Assembly: GCA_963969365.1 (NCBI GenBank)
Contig: OZ017753.1
Location: 1,984,001-2,048,000, forward strand
DNA: 64,000 nt
Reading direction: 5' to 3'
From: Asterochloris sp. CNOR1
Taxonomy: Eukaryota > Chlorophyta > Trebouxiophyceae > Trebouxiales > Trebouxiaceae
The stretch's first letter is position 1, and each line of letters starts with the position of its first letter. Both the position numbers and the translations under genes were made by a program. The notes under the pieces were generated by a model that was given only the letters and a program-made list of their open reading frames with translations, searched no databases and was not told the DNA's origin. Of this stretch, positions 22,411 through 33,700 are shown piece by piece.

Positions 22411-25400
22411 ATGGCAGAGGCAATGCATTGGCTGGCCCTCAGCGCGCCCCAGCCAGATCAGCTCGCACTCCACGAGCATGGCATGTTCCCGCCCATGCTG
22501 AGAGTGCGCGCTTCGTGCGCAGCAGACGGCCATGGACACCCCAGAGGCCTGCAGCAACCCTCAGCCAGAGCCAGGCAGCTGCATGGCCGCCAATGCTGCC
22601 CAGCACGTTCCTCTCTTAAGACATTCACCCACCCTGTTGTAGGCAGATAAGTCCGTGAAGAGTTTTAGTGAAGCCTTGGAGCGCAAGCTGCCCCCCAAGG
22701 AAGCTCCAACGACCCCTGAGCAGCCACCGCACAGCTTTGCTGCTGTGAGCGCTGATGCAGAGCAGGTGAGCATCATATGAGAGGCCCCATCCTGGCCATT
22801 TTGCCAGCACAGCAGCACTGGCAATATCCAGCTTGGAGTGACCCCCCTCGTACCTGCACTGGCATGGTCGCTGTCAGTGACCACCTTGCAGCAGCCTCTG
22901 CTCCGGCTGTGACTATCATGCTGGACATGGCTGCCTGTCAGACGATGGTTGCTGTGGCACCCACATGCAGGTGCTGCAGGCGGCTGCCCTGGCCTCAGCC
23001 AGTATGATGCTGCTGGGCCACCAGACAAACTTGTTAGTTACCTCTGTCACAGTGCAGCCGCGGGTGCACTCGCATGCACAGCAACCCCTTTGCACAGCAT
23101 GCTCTGCCTCAGCACCCTGGCCACGGCTCCACTGGACATACCCTTCACCGGCTGCCAAAGTCTGCTCCCCCTGTCAAACCCTTGAGCCTCTGCTCACACA
23201 TGGACACAAGGGGGTGCTCTTTGAGCATCACCAGGCCTGATCTGCAGCAGATCAACACGACCCGCTGCCTCAGGCTCCCATGCACACACTCGCTGCTGAC
23301 CTATGTGTAGCCCGCTGCCTGAGACACAGAGCCTGTTCCCCTGAAGTCTGGTTCTCCACTCTCTGATGATGATCAGTCATGCTGCCTACAGATTCTGAGC
23401 GCATGCTGCCTGCCACTGAGCACCTTGCATCCAGCGAGCACGGCTCATTCCTCTGCCTCCAGGTTCTGGGCCAGGGTCTGACAGCGTCCCTGCCAGCTCA
23501 GGGCCAGTCCCAGCTCGGGGCCAACATGATGCGTCGCAGCCCACCTGCAGCACCGTCCCTCAGCACTCCTGCAGCGCTCCCTGCTGGGCAGCCTGGGTGG
23601 CCCCATGGGGCAGGTGGTGCCCAGGGGACAGGTGCTGCGAAGCTGGCAGGGGCAGGGTTGGGGCTGTCTGCGGCGAGCGTTGCAGGGGCCTCACAGGCTC
23701 ACAGTCTGATGATGACACCTGAGCAGCTGAAGGCCCTGAACCAGCAGGTGAGCTCGCCAGCTTGGCATGTGCGCCGTCTGGGCAGCTTCCACACTGCGTG
23801 GTCCTTTGCACAAGTTCGAGCAGCTGCAACACTGGACCGGCAGGTAAGCAGGCCAATGCAGTGTGGAGGCTGCCTGGCTACTCCCCGCATGATGTCCCCT
23901 CAGCACCCTGCACTTAACAGAGATCTTGGGGCCACCTGAGGTGCCACAAGAGTTCAGCTCAGCAAGCTTGCTACCCTGCCAAGTTGCTTGACATCTGGCA
24001 GCACACCCTTGGGGCCCCTGCAGCTACTGCAGGCGGCTGCCATCAGCTTTAATGGCACCTATTATGACACCCAAGGTGTGCTCTGGCCTCAACGCCCCCA
24101 GCGGCGCAGCAGCAGAAGCATCGAGCCTGCCAGCAGCTGGAGTCCTTTGAACTCTCGTCATGGAAGGCTGGAACCCCAACGTCTGCTGGTACCTTTGCAG
24201 GTGGCGTGCCAGCAGCAGGCAGGGGAGATCTGCTCTGCTGCTCAAGCAGCAACAGAGCGTGACTGGTTGCCATGGCCTTGACTGTCTGACATAGCCATGT
24301 CTGTCCCTGTCATTGGCGGCCCAGCAGCAGGAGTAGCAGCACCTGAAACAGCTGCACAAAGTAGCACCTTCATATGTCCGCTTCTGTCCCTGCAGATGGT
24401 GGTCTCATCAGGAGAAGGAGTGGGCGCTGCTGTCAACGACAGCTAGTGCTTGACTGACACTGGCACACTTTGTCCGCTTCTGCAGGTGCCACCCCAGGTT
24501 TGCAGAGGGCAGAGGACTCAGTTTCTGCTTGCGCCATACAGGTGGCAGCCCAGCAGCAGAAGAAGCGGGCTCTGCTGCTGGAGCAGCAGCAGCTGGAGGC
24601 TCGCATACGCCATGACCAGGCTCTCCTGGAGCGCCTGCACAGCCAGGTGGCTCACAATCCTGCAGCCGGCCAGATCCCAGGCAGCGGTGCTGCCAGTGCA
24701 GCTGGGGGGCAGGAGCAGGCCTTCAAGTCGACTGGCAGTGCAGGGACCGATGCGGAGGGGGCTCACATGATGGCTGGGCCTCAGGGCGGGGAGCTGGATG
24801 GTGGGGCAGCGCCAGCAGGGAATGGGAGCCCGCTGCACACCAACCATGTTGGGCAGGAGATGCTGGTGAGAAGATGATGTTGATCCTGGACATCTACCCT
24901 GCCTGACAGCTGGCACACCTCCGTCAGTAGCGGAGGGTTGCAGGGCCAAGCAGCTGCCCTTGCTGCACACTGGTAACAACAGGAGGTACTGTGAGTAATG
25001 AGCACGCTTGTTTTGCAGCCTGCCTGAGCGCTCTGAACCCCTGCTGCTCGAAAAGCCCAAAATGGCCTGGAGGCACTTACACACAAATTTCCTGAGGGCA
25101 GCATGAGACAGCGGAGGTGTTGGAGCCTGCTTGCTCTGTCACTCTGTTTGCTAGCCACTGGATGAGGGCCTGTGTTTTGCCCTTCGTTGCAGCTGCTGCA
25201 GTGCCTGCCTGCTAAAGAGGAGTGCACGCCAAGCGCCTCGTGCTCCACAGATATTTTGAATTGTCCGCCTTTCATTCATCTGTGCAGAACGATGAGCCTG
25301 CTGTCAAGTACCAGCGCATGGCCCATCGCAACGCACGCAAGCCCATCTACAGGAGGGAGGCAGGGTCTGATGAGGAGGGGCCTTCCCCCCAGCCGCAGAC

Positions 25401-28400
25401 AAAGGCTGCAGCAGGGGCAGTGCCTGTTGCGGGGCGGGGCGGGGCGGGGCTGCTGGGCCGCAAGCCTGGCCGCAAGCTGACTAAGACGACCAAGGCGGCT
25501 GTGCGATCCAGCAAACAGCAGGACAAGGGTCCCTGCCTCAACCCTGCCTGCCGCACCAATGGTGAGCACACTGGCAGCAGTGAACATCCATGACGCATGG
25601 GACAGTGTTGCAGCCAGCACCTGGACAGGGGGTACATTCTGGCTGCCAGGACCAGTGGTGCGTCGGCTGCGTGGCGACATGGCCGCTGTGAGAGGCTCAG
25701 TCCTGCCTGAAGTCTGCCTGCCATGCATGTGGCACAGACCTTCTGTGGTAGGGTGTGCATGCTGGGAAGCAAGCAAGCAGCAGGCCAGGGAGCCCTCTCT
25801 GCTGCTGCCTGCTAGACCAGTGGTGAGTGTGCTGCCACAGGCATCAGTGTGCATGCTCTGTGCGGAAGACGCTGCAGTGAGGGTCTAGCAAGACACGGCG
25901 CAGCGATTCCTGCCTCAATCCTGCCTGCAGGGCTGACTATGGAGTGGGCTGACTTCTGCAGGCTTGTCTGCGCCCTTCTTGCCTTCTCAAGCTACCAGGG
26001 TGGATGTTGGCTGGCAGGCATGGTGGTGTCAGTGGCATCCATATCTCCCCTGACCTGCAAACAGCTTTGGGTGCTCCCTGCAGACACACCGCAGTGGCGG
26101 CTGGGGCCCATGATCTGCCGCGAGCTGTGCAACAAGTGCGGCACACGGTGGCAGCGGGCAAAGAACCACAAGAATCCATTCTCATTCTTTATTTGGGTGA
26201 GTTCAAGCCTTCTGGGCCGCCCTTTGGAAGTGCTTGATTGTCTTCCCCTTGTGAATCCCCTGGCAAGTAGATCTGTTGCGTTGCCAGCTATTGGCCTGGG
26301 CACTTCCCGTTGCCAATGCCATGCAGATGACTGAAGCCCGATACAGGCAGGCAGGTGCAGTGCACACATCCAGCCCTACACATCTGACCTGCCTGGCCTG
26401 CTGCCGATGGATGACATGCAAAACATGGAGCTGCCCTAGCAAAGTGACCACGGACTCGGCTCCAAATTGCCTGGCCTGCTGCAGATGAGGGATGACCTCC
26501 TGAACAAGGAGCTGCCTGTGCCCGCGGACATCCAGGAGCTAGCGTCCAACCCTGCTAAAGCGCAGGCAGCCATGCTGGAGGTGCAGGAAGCAGGCCAGGG
26601 GCACAAGCGCAAGCGCAGCCACGAGCAGCGCGTGCAGGCAGCTGCGGAGGTGGCGGATGAGCTGGCAGAGCAGTCTGAGGAGGCCGCAGTGAGCTGCTGG
26701 GTTGCAGTGCATTAGACACTGTCCTCAGCGGGCAGCTGGCAGCGGAGGCTGGCAGAATAGCAGTCTCAGGAGGCTGTAGTGAGCTGCTGGGGTGCACTGC
26801 ATGGCTGGAACAGTGCTCAGTGGGCATGTGGCAGCAGAGGTCGCCGATGAGCTGGCAGAGCAGTCTGAGGAGGCGGTGTGAGCCTGCTGCCCTGCCTGGC
26901 ATCTGCAACTGCCTGGTGTTGGCACTAACACAACAACCTTGCCTCACTCGGCTGCAGAGTGGGAAGTGCCACTCTGTCCGAAGCTCAGTCAACATGCCGT
27001 GCCCTGCTGATCCTTCAGCCACTCAGTCACCATCTCAGCATCTGCTGCAGAGTGAGGACCACCACTCTGAGCCCATGGAGGCAGATGGGGAGCCTGAGTA
27101 CCAGCCTACGCCCAAAGGGCGCCGCACCACCATGGGACGCCGCCCAGCTGCTGCAGCTCTGCCCCACCCCTATGAGCTTGAGGAGGCTCAGCCCATGGTC
27201 GAGGACATGAACGCAGGTGGGGCTGCCTGGGAACATTTCTTGGAACAACAGGGGACAACACCTGGCTTGCAGAATTGCTTGGTCACAAGCCAAGCAGGGG
27301 GAGTCTGTTGTGGTGGCGAAGTCGTCAGCAGCCTTTTTGGAGTGAAGACGCGGCCTCAGGACAAAAGCATAGATGCAGGTGGAGCTCCGGTGGGAGACTA
27401 AAACAAAGACAAAGTGTGCGCTGGGGCCAAGGAGGATGTGTAGCTACTGGAAATTCTGAATGAACAGCAGGGTCGGCAGCAGACTCGTACAGGTGCCCTG
27501 TGTTGAAGGAGGGACAGGACGAGGTCTGGGATGCAGGCCGCGCTGTCTGGTGTCGAGGGTGAATAATTGGACGTTGGGGTGGGGGACAGCACTCGGTTGT
27601 GTTGTTTCTGGTTTACAGCTGCCTCATTCGACGGAGGCACAGTCCCCCAAGAAGGGGACAAGGAGGTAGGTAGACATGGTGCATGGACGCAATGCAGCAT
27701 AGCATCATTGTAGAGGAACACAGTTCAGAGGCCACAGGCCTGTTGAATTGGAATGAGGCCTGGTGTGCACTTCTGCACGGCCTGGTGAATGCATATGGGC
27801 CAATTGGGCGGCATCTGGCAGCACCAACCTTGCAAACCTGCCTGATTGTGGAGGGGGAGCCTCAGGCCGCCGGCACTGTCTGAGCCTGAGCAAGTGCTCC
27901 ACGGCCAGCTGGGTGCAGGCAGGGCTTGTCTGGCGCACCAGGAAGCTTGTGCAGATGCCGCATGGCCAGCAGGGCATGGCTCGCCTGCCCTGGCCGCCTA
28001 TGGCTTGCAAATATGGTCCCTGCAGACACCAAGGACACATTGCTGGAGAATCTTCACCTTGTCAGTCTGGCTGGTGAACAGCACACAGGTCATAGCCTGC
28101 TCTGCCAAGCCTCCATTCTGCCTTGCTGCACCTTCTGAGAGGGGTCTGTGCTTGTGACACTTCATGTCCAGCGTCATATATCTAGGTTTCTGCACATGCT
28201 GCAGATGGAGCTGTGACATGTGCGGGTGGCTCCCCCAACAAGGCGCTTGAACCCAAGGAGGAAGAGGCTGGCGGGGCAGAGCCCGCTAGCCCGATCAAGC
28301 TGGACCCCCAGCAGCCTCTGGGGCAGCTGCCAAAGCCAGCTGCAGTGAGCAGCGAGGAGTCCTATGACTGGCTGCTGTGCGAGGAGACGCTGAGTGACAG

Positions 28401-30009
28401 CGAGGTGGATGAGCCGGCGCCCACTAAGCTTAAGACCATGGGCAAGGCCAAGGCGGTGAGCCCTGCTCAGCCTCTGCTGCATCTGCCACATCAAAGCGCA
28501 ATGGGTGTTGACCAAGCCTCAGCATGCAAGCAAGGCCCAGGCGGTGAGCCCTGCTGCCCTTCTTTGTCCAGACTGCATATGGCAGTGAGCATGCTGTTGG
28601 TCAGCTGGCGAGCCAGCCTGGAGTCAAGCCATGCTCTGCAGGCCTATGCGGTTGTGAGGCCTGCTCAGCGTGTGCTCATGGCCTGCAGTGTGCACGCTGC
28701 CCCCTGCTGCAGCCTTCTCACGCATGATGGTCAGTGGGCGCTGCTCATGCCGCCTCTGCTGGGGACGACCGTGCACCTGCCTCTGGCCAGTGGCTCATCT
28801 GCATGCATAGGTCGGTGACATATTGTGGATGCAGTGGTGGCACAGCTGGCATCTGTGGCATGTATTGCACTGTGAAGTCCGCAATGACGGGATCCATTGA
28901 AGCACCAGGCGCTGAGATCCTGGCAGTGACAGCTGAGGCAGGAAAGGCCAGCGCCTCAGGTGTGCAAACAAGCCAGCTGGCACTCATGCGCTGAAAGGGG
29001 TGCTACGCCCTGCCGCAGGCTCGCCGCGTCTATGCCAGCCAGGACAGTGAAGAGGAGGATGAGGGGGAGCCCATCCCCGAGGTTGTTCACGTCAGCAAGA
29101 GGGGACGCACCGTCAAGCTGCCGTCCAAGTATCTGCCAGAGGTGGGTGTACTCTCGTTTGCTGCTGTGCGTTCTGTCTGCGGAAGGCCTTCACAATAAGG
29201 GCACCAGCTGGCTGCAATCTGTCACTGGAGGCGCCTGGGAGCTCACTTGGGGAGTTGCTGCCAGTCGTGGTTGGCTCAATGTGGGGTCCTGCCTGCATGT
29301 CTGTCTCATCAGGGATCTGCCGCTCTGCGTCAACAGGAGTCCCATGCAGGCCAGCACGTGCCTCGAGCTCAGCAGTTTTGGTCTGTTGTAAGCTTGGGTA
29401 ACAATAGGGACATGTTGCCCAGCCACTGCCTGTAATTCTGGCCTGGCCAGCACCAACCTTTGGCCTGCTGCAGAGTGAGGAGCGTGGCGCCAAGCGGAAG
29501 GCGTCTGCTCTGGGTGATGACAAGTAGGTCATAATTGTCTCCCTTTTCTCATGCTGATCCCTGGGTGAATTTATGCATGTTCTTTTTGTGCTGGCTGCTG
29601 CATGCATCAGTCCTCCTGCACAGGGCAGCCGCACCAGCCAACAGCATCTGCAGCTCAGCACCGAGGCAGTGGACGCCGACAGAGGCAAACAGCCAGCATC
29701 CATTGCCCTTCCCTTAGCTGGATGCTAATGTGGCTACGTAGCAGCAAGCAGCAGGCCACTGGTCCCTCATGATGCTCCTGTTGTCAATGCTGACAAAGCT
29801 GTGTCGAATTGGTATGCAGGCCTGACGGCGTGAGGCGGCAGGCCACTGGCGCGGTCTTCATGCGCCCGGCCCCCCACTTCAACAGCGCTCAGCCTGGCGC
29901 ATGCGGCCGCGGCGAGGCGGGCTTTTCAGAGGATGACGACATGGACGTTGATGTGGCCAACCTGCTGCTGTCCCTGGGCAACGATCCTCATCTGTCAGCT
30001 CGGGAGTGA
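22411..30009 (+). CDS. GATA-type zinc-finger regulator with CX4C knuckle
   Basis: Predicted exons: 22411-22503, 22643-22765, 23463-23747, 24542-24865, 25288-25561, 26084-26196, 26485-26688, 27051-27216, 28205-28455, 29019-29141, 29474-29523, 29820-30009, in phase, about 731 residues. The finger is split by an intron: PCLNPACRTN at the end of 25288-25561, then DTPQWRLGPMICRELCNKCG in 26084-26196. Spacing is CX4C-X18-CX2C, where the usual plant spacing is CX2C-X18-CX2C; TPxWRxGP and LCNxCG are canonical GATA residues. A Gln/Leu coiled coil (KKRALLLEQQQLEARIRHDQ) precedes it. The C-terminal half is acidic with basic patches (KRGRTVKLPSKYLPE) and ends in FSEDDDMDVDVANLLLSLGN. A nuclear DNA-binding role is inferred. 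The first two exons are phase-consistent but unconserved. A possible extra in-frame exon at 28026-28073 (48 nt) was left out. Confidence 0.85.
25773..25849. repeat. Decayed copy of GATA exon 25288-25561 donor edge
   Basis: The copy runs from gcaagcagcaggccaggg to agaccagtggtgagtgtgct. It parallels the true edge (25511-25581), where gcaaacagcaggacaagg leads to gcaccaatggtgagcacact, the first two cysteines of the GATA finger and the donor. The copy keeps a usable GTGAGT but has lost the first cysteine context. Confidence 0.65.
26391..26440. repeat. Decayed copy of GATA exon 26485-26688 acceptor edge
   Basis: The copy has ctggcctgctgccgatgga, then catggagctgcc. The true edge at 26471-26521 has ctggcctgctgcagatgag, then caaggagctgcc. 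The copy's AG acceptor is lost (ccg in place of cag) and it ends in an in-frame stop. Confidence 0.75.
26731..26890. repeat. Two copies of GATA exon 26485-26688 donor edge
   Basis: Copies at about 26731-26800 and 26827-26890 repeat the exon's end, gatgagctggcagagcagtc then tgaggagg, plus the donor. The second copy is nearly identical over the coding block and so looks recent, but its donor context is changed to gcggtgtgagc. The first is more decayed and keeps gtagtgagctgctgg. Confidence 0.85.
26951..26990. repeat. Decayed copy of GATA exon 27051-27216 acceptor edge
   Basis: The copy reads gctgcagagtgggaagtgcc, then actctgtccgaagctca. The true acceptor at 27045-27090 reads gctgcagagtgaggaccacc, then actctgagcccatgga. 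Both keep TGCAG followed by AGTG. Confidence 0.7.
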
Positions 30010-30798
30010 GCCCATGCGCTGAAGCCTGGGACTGAGGCAGCCTGGCAGATGGCTGCTGGTCTGCCTTGCCTGTAAGCCCAAGCTGGGACTGATGGCCAGT
30101 CCAACAGTGCACTATTGACGCTCTGACGCCCTCAGTTAGATCAGAGACATACTGCAGCAATTGTACAGATGCCCAGCAACAGCTTCACAGACAGCATACA
30201 GCCCTGCCCACAGCAGGGTTTGCGTTCGTCAGAGTGTACAGGAGCAGTGCAACTTACACCAGAGTGCCTGGGACCCTGCATGGCCCTGAGCCCCCACCCA
30301 TGTGGGCCAGTCCCCCGAAAGGATTGCGAGCATGCATCAATAAGCCCCTTTGCACCCTCTGAGGAAGTTGTGTCCCGATGCTTGCTACCATGGCAGTCCT
30401 CAGCCCAAGCGCTTGGTGTTGAGCTAGTCTCAACTGTCCTATGCGTCAGCATCCTAATTTCGGTCCGTAGAAACTTTGTCAAAGATGTGATGAACAGCCG
30501 CCTCTCAAGGCTTACCCAATAGGCACTGATAGCCAGGCCCCTCTTGAAAAGTGGTGGATCACCATGGCAACGCTTGATGTCGTCCCCTTCTTTCCTAAAG
30601 ACCTGCCTGAAATCCCAGTAAAAATGGCTGATCATGTACAATGCGCTGGTTGACATCAAGCCACTCACCAGGAACAGCCATGAAGCCCAGCGTCCGCAAT
30701 CGCTGCCAAAGGTTGCGCAATTGCATACCTCATGACTGAATATCAGCAGGACAGTGAGATGCCAAGCGTTGAGCTTTCAGACAGAAGACTTGACGATA
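30010..30798. other. Convergent intergenic region GATA / alpha-galactosidase
   Basis: 789 bp lie between two stop codons and should hold both 3' UTRs. The minus strand holds a 175-codon ORF (30141-30668) with no recognisable family, no intron-like signals and a mixed composition; I do not call it a gene. Confidence 0.4.
30071..30075 (+). terminator. Putative TGTAA polyadenylation signal of the GATA gene
   Basis: TGTAA, the usual chlorophyte near-upstream poly(A) signal, lies 62 nt after the GATA stop codon. The pentamer is short, so chance occurrence is possible. Confidence 0.4.
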
Positions 30799-33700
30799 TC
30801 AGACAGGCAGCTCAAGCCCGTGTGCTAACTGCAGGTGGAAATAACGAGCCAGCTTGTTGTTAAGTAGGCTTGTAGCCTGCGGGGTAGCAGCTGCGGCAGC
30901 CTCTACCCCCTCTCGCCACACCCATGGCCGCCACTCATCAAAGTCAGGTTTGGGCTCCTTGGGGATGATCCTCAATGCGAGCCCATCATGGATGCCTACA
31001 GCTGCTGTGAAGGAGCCTGTGAACCTCCCCAAGTCCTGTTTTGCATACAGGTCGCGCACTGTGGCCTCCATGTCATTGGGATACCCCAGATCTTCCCAGA
31101 AGACTGTGATGTTGCTGATGGGGTACTGCGTGCCGATGGTGTGGCGGTTGAAGAGCACCGCCGCGCGGCTGCCGCCTGCCAACGGGCCGGCGTATGCCTG
31201 CAAGGGAGGGAGATGGATTTGCCAGCCTCTTCAGTACGCCGAGCCAGCACTGAAGAGGGAGTGAGGCAGCGCAGCCATGCTCAGCCAGGGGCCGTGCGTT
31301 GCCTGCAAGACAGGGACGCAGTGCTGCTGGCAGCCTGCTGGCATGGCCAAAAAAGCAAGACCATGCAGCTCCTGTCAGGGCATCGCCCGCAGGGGGGAGG
31401 TGGATTTGCTGGCTGTCTGCAGAGCACCACTGTGCGGTTGCGCCTGCCAGGGGCCTGGCGTATGCCTGCAGAGGAGGGATGCTGGGAAGAGGCACCACCA
31501 CAAAAGGAGTGTCTGCTGGCAGGCGGCACGTCATACCTGCAGAAGAGGGCAACCGTAGATGAGACAATCCCCTGCTTCCCAGATCATCAGCTTGTGCAGA
31601 CAGCCACTTGGCCTGCCTGGAGATTCGGTCAGCTGTGCATCTGTTGACTGCCCCGCAATGCTACCTACTCACAAGACTTAACCCCTGACTCCAGATGCGG
31701 GTCCTGGCTGCTGACCCTGCCTGGTCCTGCAGACTTGATCACCAGATCAATTATGCATGGCCACTGCCCCCACAGCAGGCCTGCAATGATGTGCCCTGAC
31801 CTGCAATGTCTCTGCTTTCGAGAGAAGGCTCCCGCCAATCCTGCGGCGGGCATGCTGCCTGTTTCCCGCCGAGGCGCCCAGCAGACATGCCACCTGCTTC
31901 CCTGTCAGCCCCATTTACTTGTCACGGCTGCCTCACCTCCAGTTGATGTGCCCAGCACCTCTGCAGCTACCAGCAAGCATGCTGCCTGCGTCACAGTCAC
32001 ACATGCTTGTCCAGTGGCCTGCCTCACCTCCAGGGGTCCCTGCTTCCATATGAGGTCCCCCGCAATCCCTAGGTCATCCTGGTTGACCGCAATGACCTCG
32101 TCAGCCAGCAGGATGGTGAGTGCCTCCTTGCTGATGTGGCGCAGGTCGGCACTGGCAATCAGAGGCGACTTGAGCAGGGCCCACAGCGCGAAGTGTGCGC
32201 GCTGCTCATTCAGGGTCAGGCCGTTGTTGCCCACCTCCAACATGTCAGGGTCATTCCACCTGGAGCAGGGTGACAAAAGCCCCTCAGAAGTGCTGAAAGC
32301 TATGCTATCTGTGTAGAGTCGGTTTTTGTTGCTTGTCCAGCATGTTTCAGGGATGTTCAAGCTGCACAAAGCATCCTGGGCATTGCTGGAGGCCACAGAG
32401 GAGTTGCTGACCGTGTGTGCTGCCCCTGCTGGCCTGATGAGGCACGTGAAGGTGCCTGCAGGCTGTCTGGCACAGTACTGTTGGCTCGATGCTGTGTGCA
32501 ACGATGCAAGGCCAAGGCAGCAAGGGCTGAGCAGCAGTGGCGAAGGCTGCAGTCCCATGCTGCCTGCCGCAGTGGACGGCGCAGGCACTCACCCCCCAGG
32601 GCCTGCAAAGCGGGACAGGCCTACTGTGTTGTCCAGGCAGCGCAGGAAGCTCTCAAAGGTGGGGGAGATATCCCCAGTCGTGCGCCAGGAGTTGCCCACC
32701 TGCAGCGTCGAAGCATCCATCTGTACACAGCCAGCCTTGAAGCAGCCGCACAGACCATGACAGCAGACGTACTTCTGACACTGCCTTTGCAGACGTCAAG
32801 CACATCAGGCTAAGCTTGAAAATCTCAAGCAAAGACCTGAAATGCCTTCAAATAGCGGCACAGACGTCAGCAAAGGCATGCCTTCAGACATGCTACTGCA
32901 AACATACCTCTACAACATCAGAGGGTTCACATCTGCAGCTGAGCAATGATTGACATGCTGGCCTGCCAAGTCAAGTGCCCTGTGATGCAGCACTGCACAG
33001 CTACCCGAAGGTAACAGCCAAAGGTGCTGCACTACTAGGAGCTTGTCACCTGTGCAGCTGTCAGGGAAAGTCAAAGCAAGCCAGAGCACCAGCTCAAATA
33101 TGTGCGGTCATCAGAATGGGCTGTTGCTTGGACATGGTAACCGCTGCCAGCCAGCCAGTCACCAGCAGCAAGCAACTGAACCTGCCCTGTGAGCAGCTGC
33201 GCTGTGCAGCGACCCTGCAGCTGTACAGCACTGTTGCGCTTTAGACAGGCTCATATTGGGATGTCCAGGGCTGGAGCTGAGCTAGAGCTCAGCCACTCCC
33301 CACTCGCACAAGTACTGCTGTAGCCCATCTGCCTGCCAGCACACCAGCTCTAAGGTGTGTCCTTCACCAAATCGTTAAGTCGCCAACCCACTTTGCGCGC
33401 CCGTAGGCAGGGAGCCACCGCCCCACTGCGCACAGGACGAACAAAAACCTCAAGCAACCACCCATCCCACCTGAGCTCAGCCAGGGCTTGTACTACTCTC
33501 TGGCCGCACCTGCTGTACTGAACCCGCCCCAGCCGTGTCCCCCAGCCCGCCCTGAGCGCCCCCATCTGCGAAGGCAACTCCCCCACCCACCTTGGGCGCC
33601 CACAGCCAGGGGTCTGCCACCCCCCACTCGCACAGGCTGTACAGGATGGGCTTGCCCGTCTTGTTGAGGGCGTCCCGCATGGCCGCGAAGCGGTCGACCA

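Noticed and set aside
22971-23032. Possible GATA exon (QAAALASASMMLLGHQTN)
   Set aside because: It has a good acceptor, but its only donor leaves two bases, which breaks the frame of the next firm exon; skipping it keeps the frame.
25434-25450. GGGGC run that could be a G-quadruplex or promoter element
   Set aside because: It lies inside a coding exon of the GATA gene and encodes a Gly/Ala/Arg linker in frame; no other regulatory context.
30141-30668. 175-codon minus-strand ORF between convergent genes
   Set aside because: No recognisable domain, it covers the expected 3' UTRs of both neighbours, and long open frames by chance are common at this GC content.
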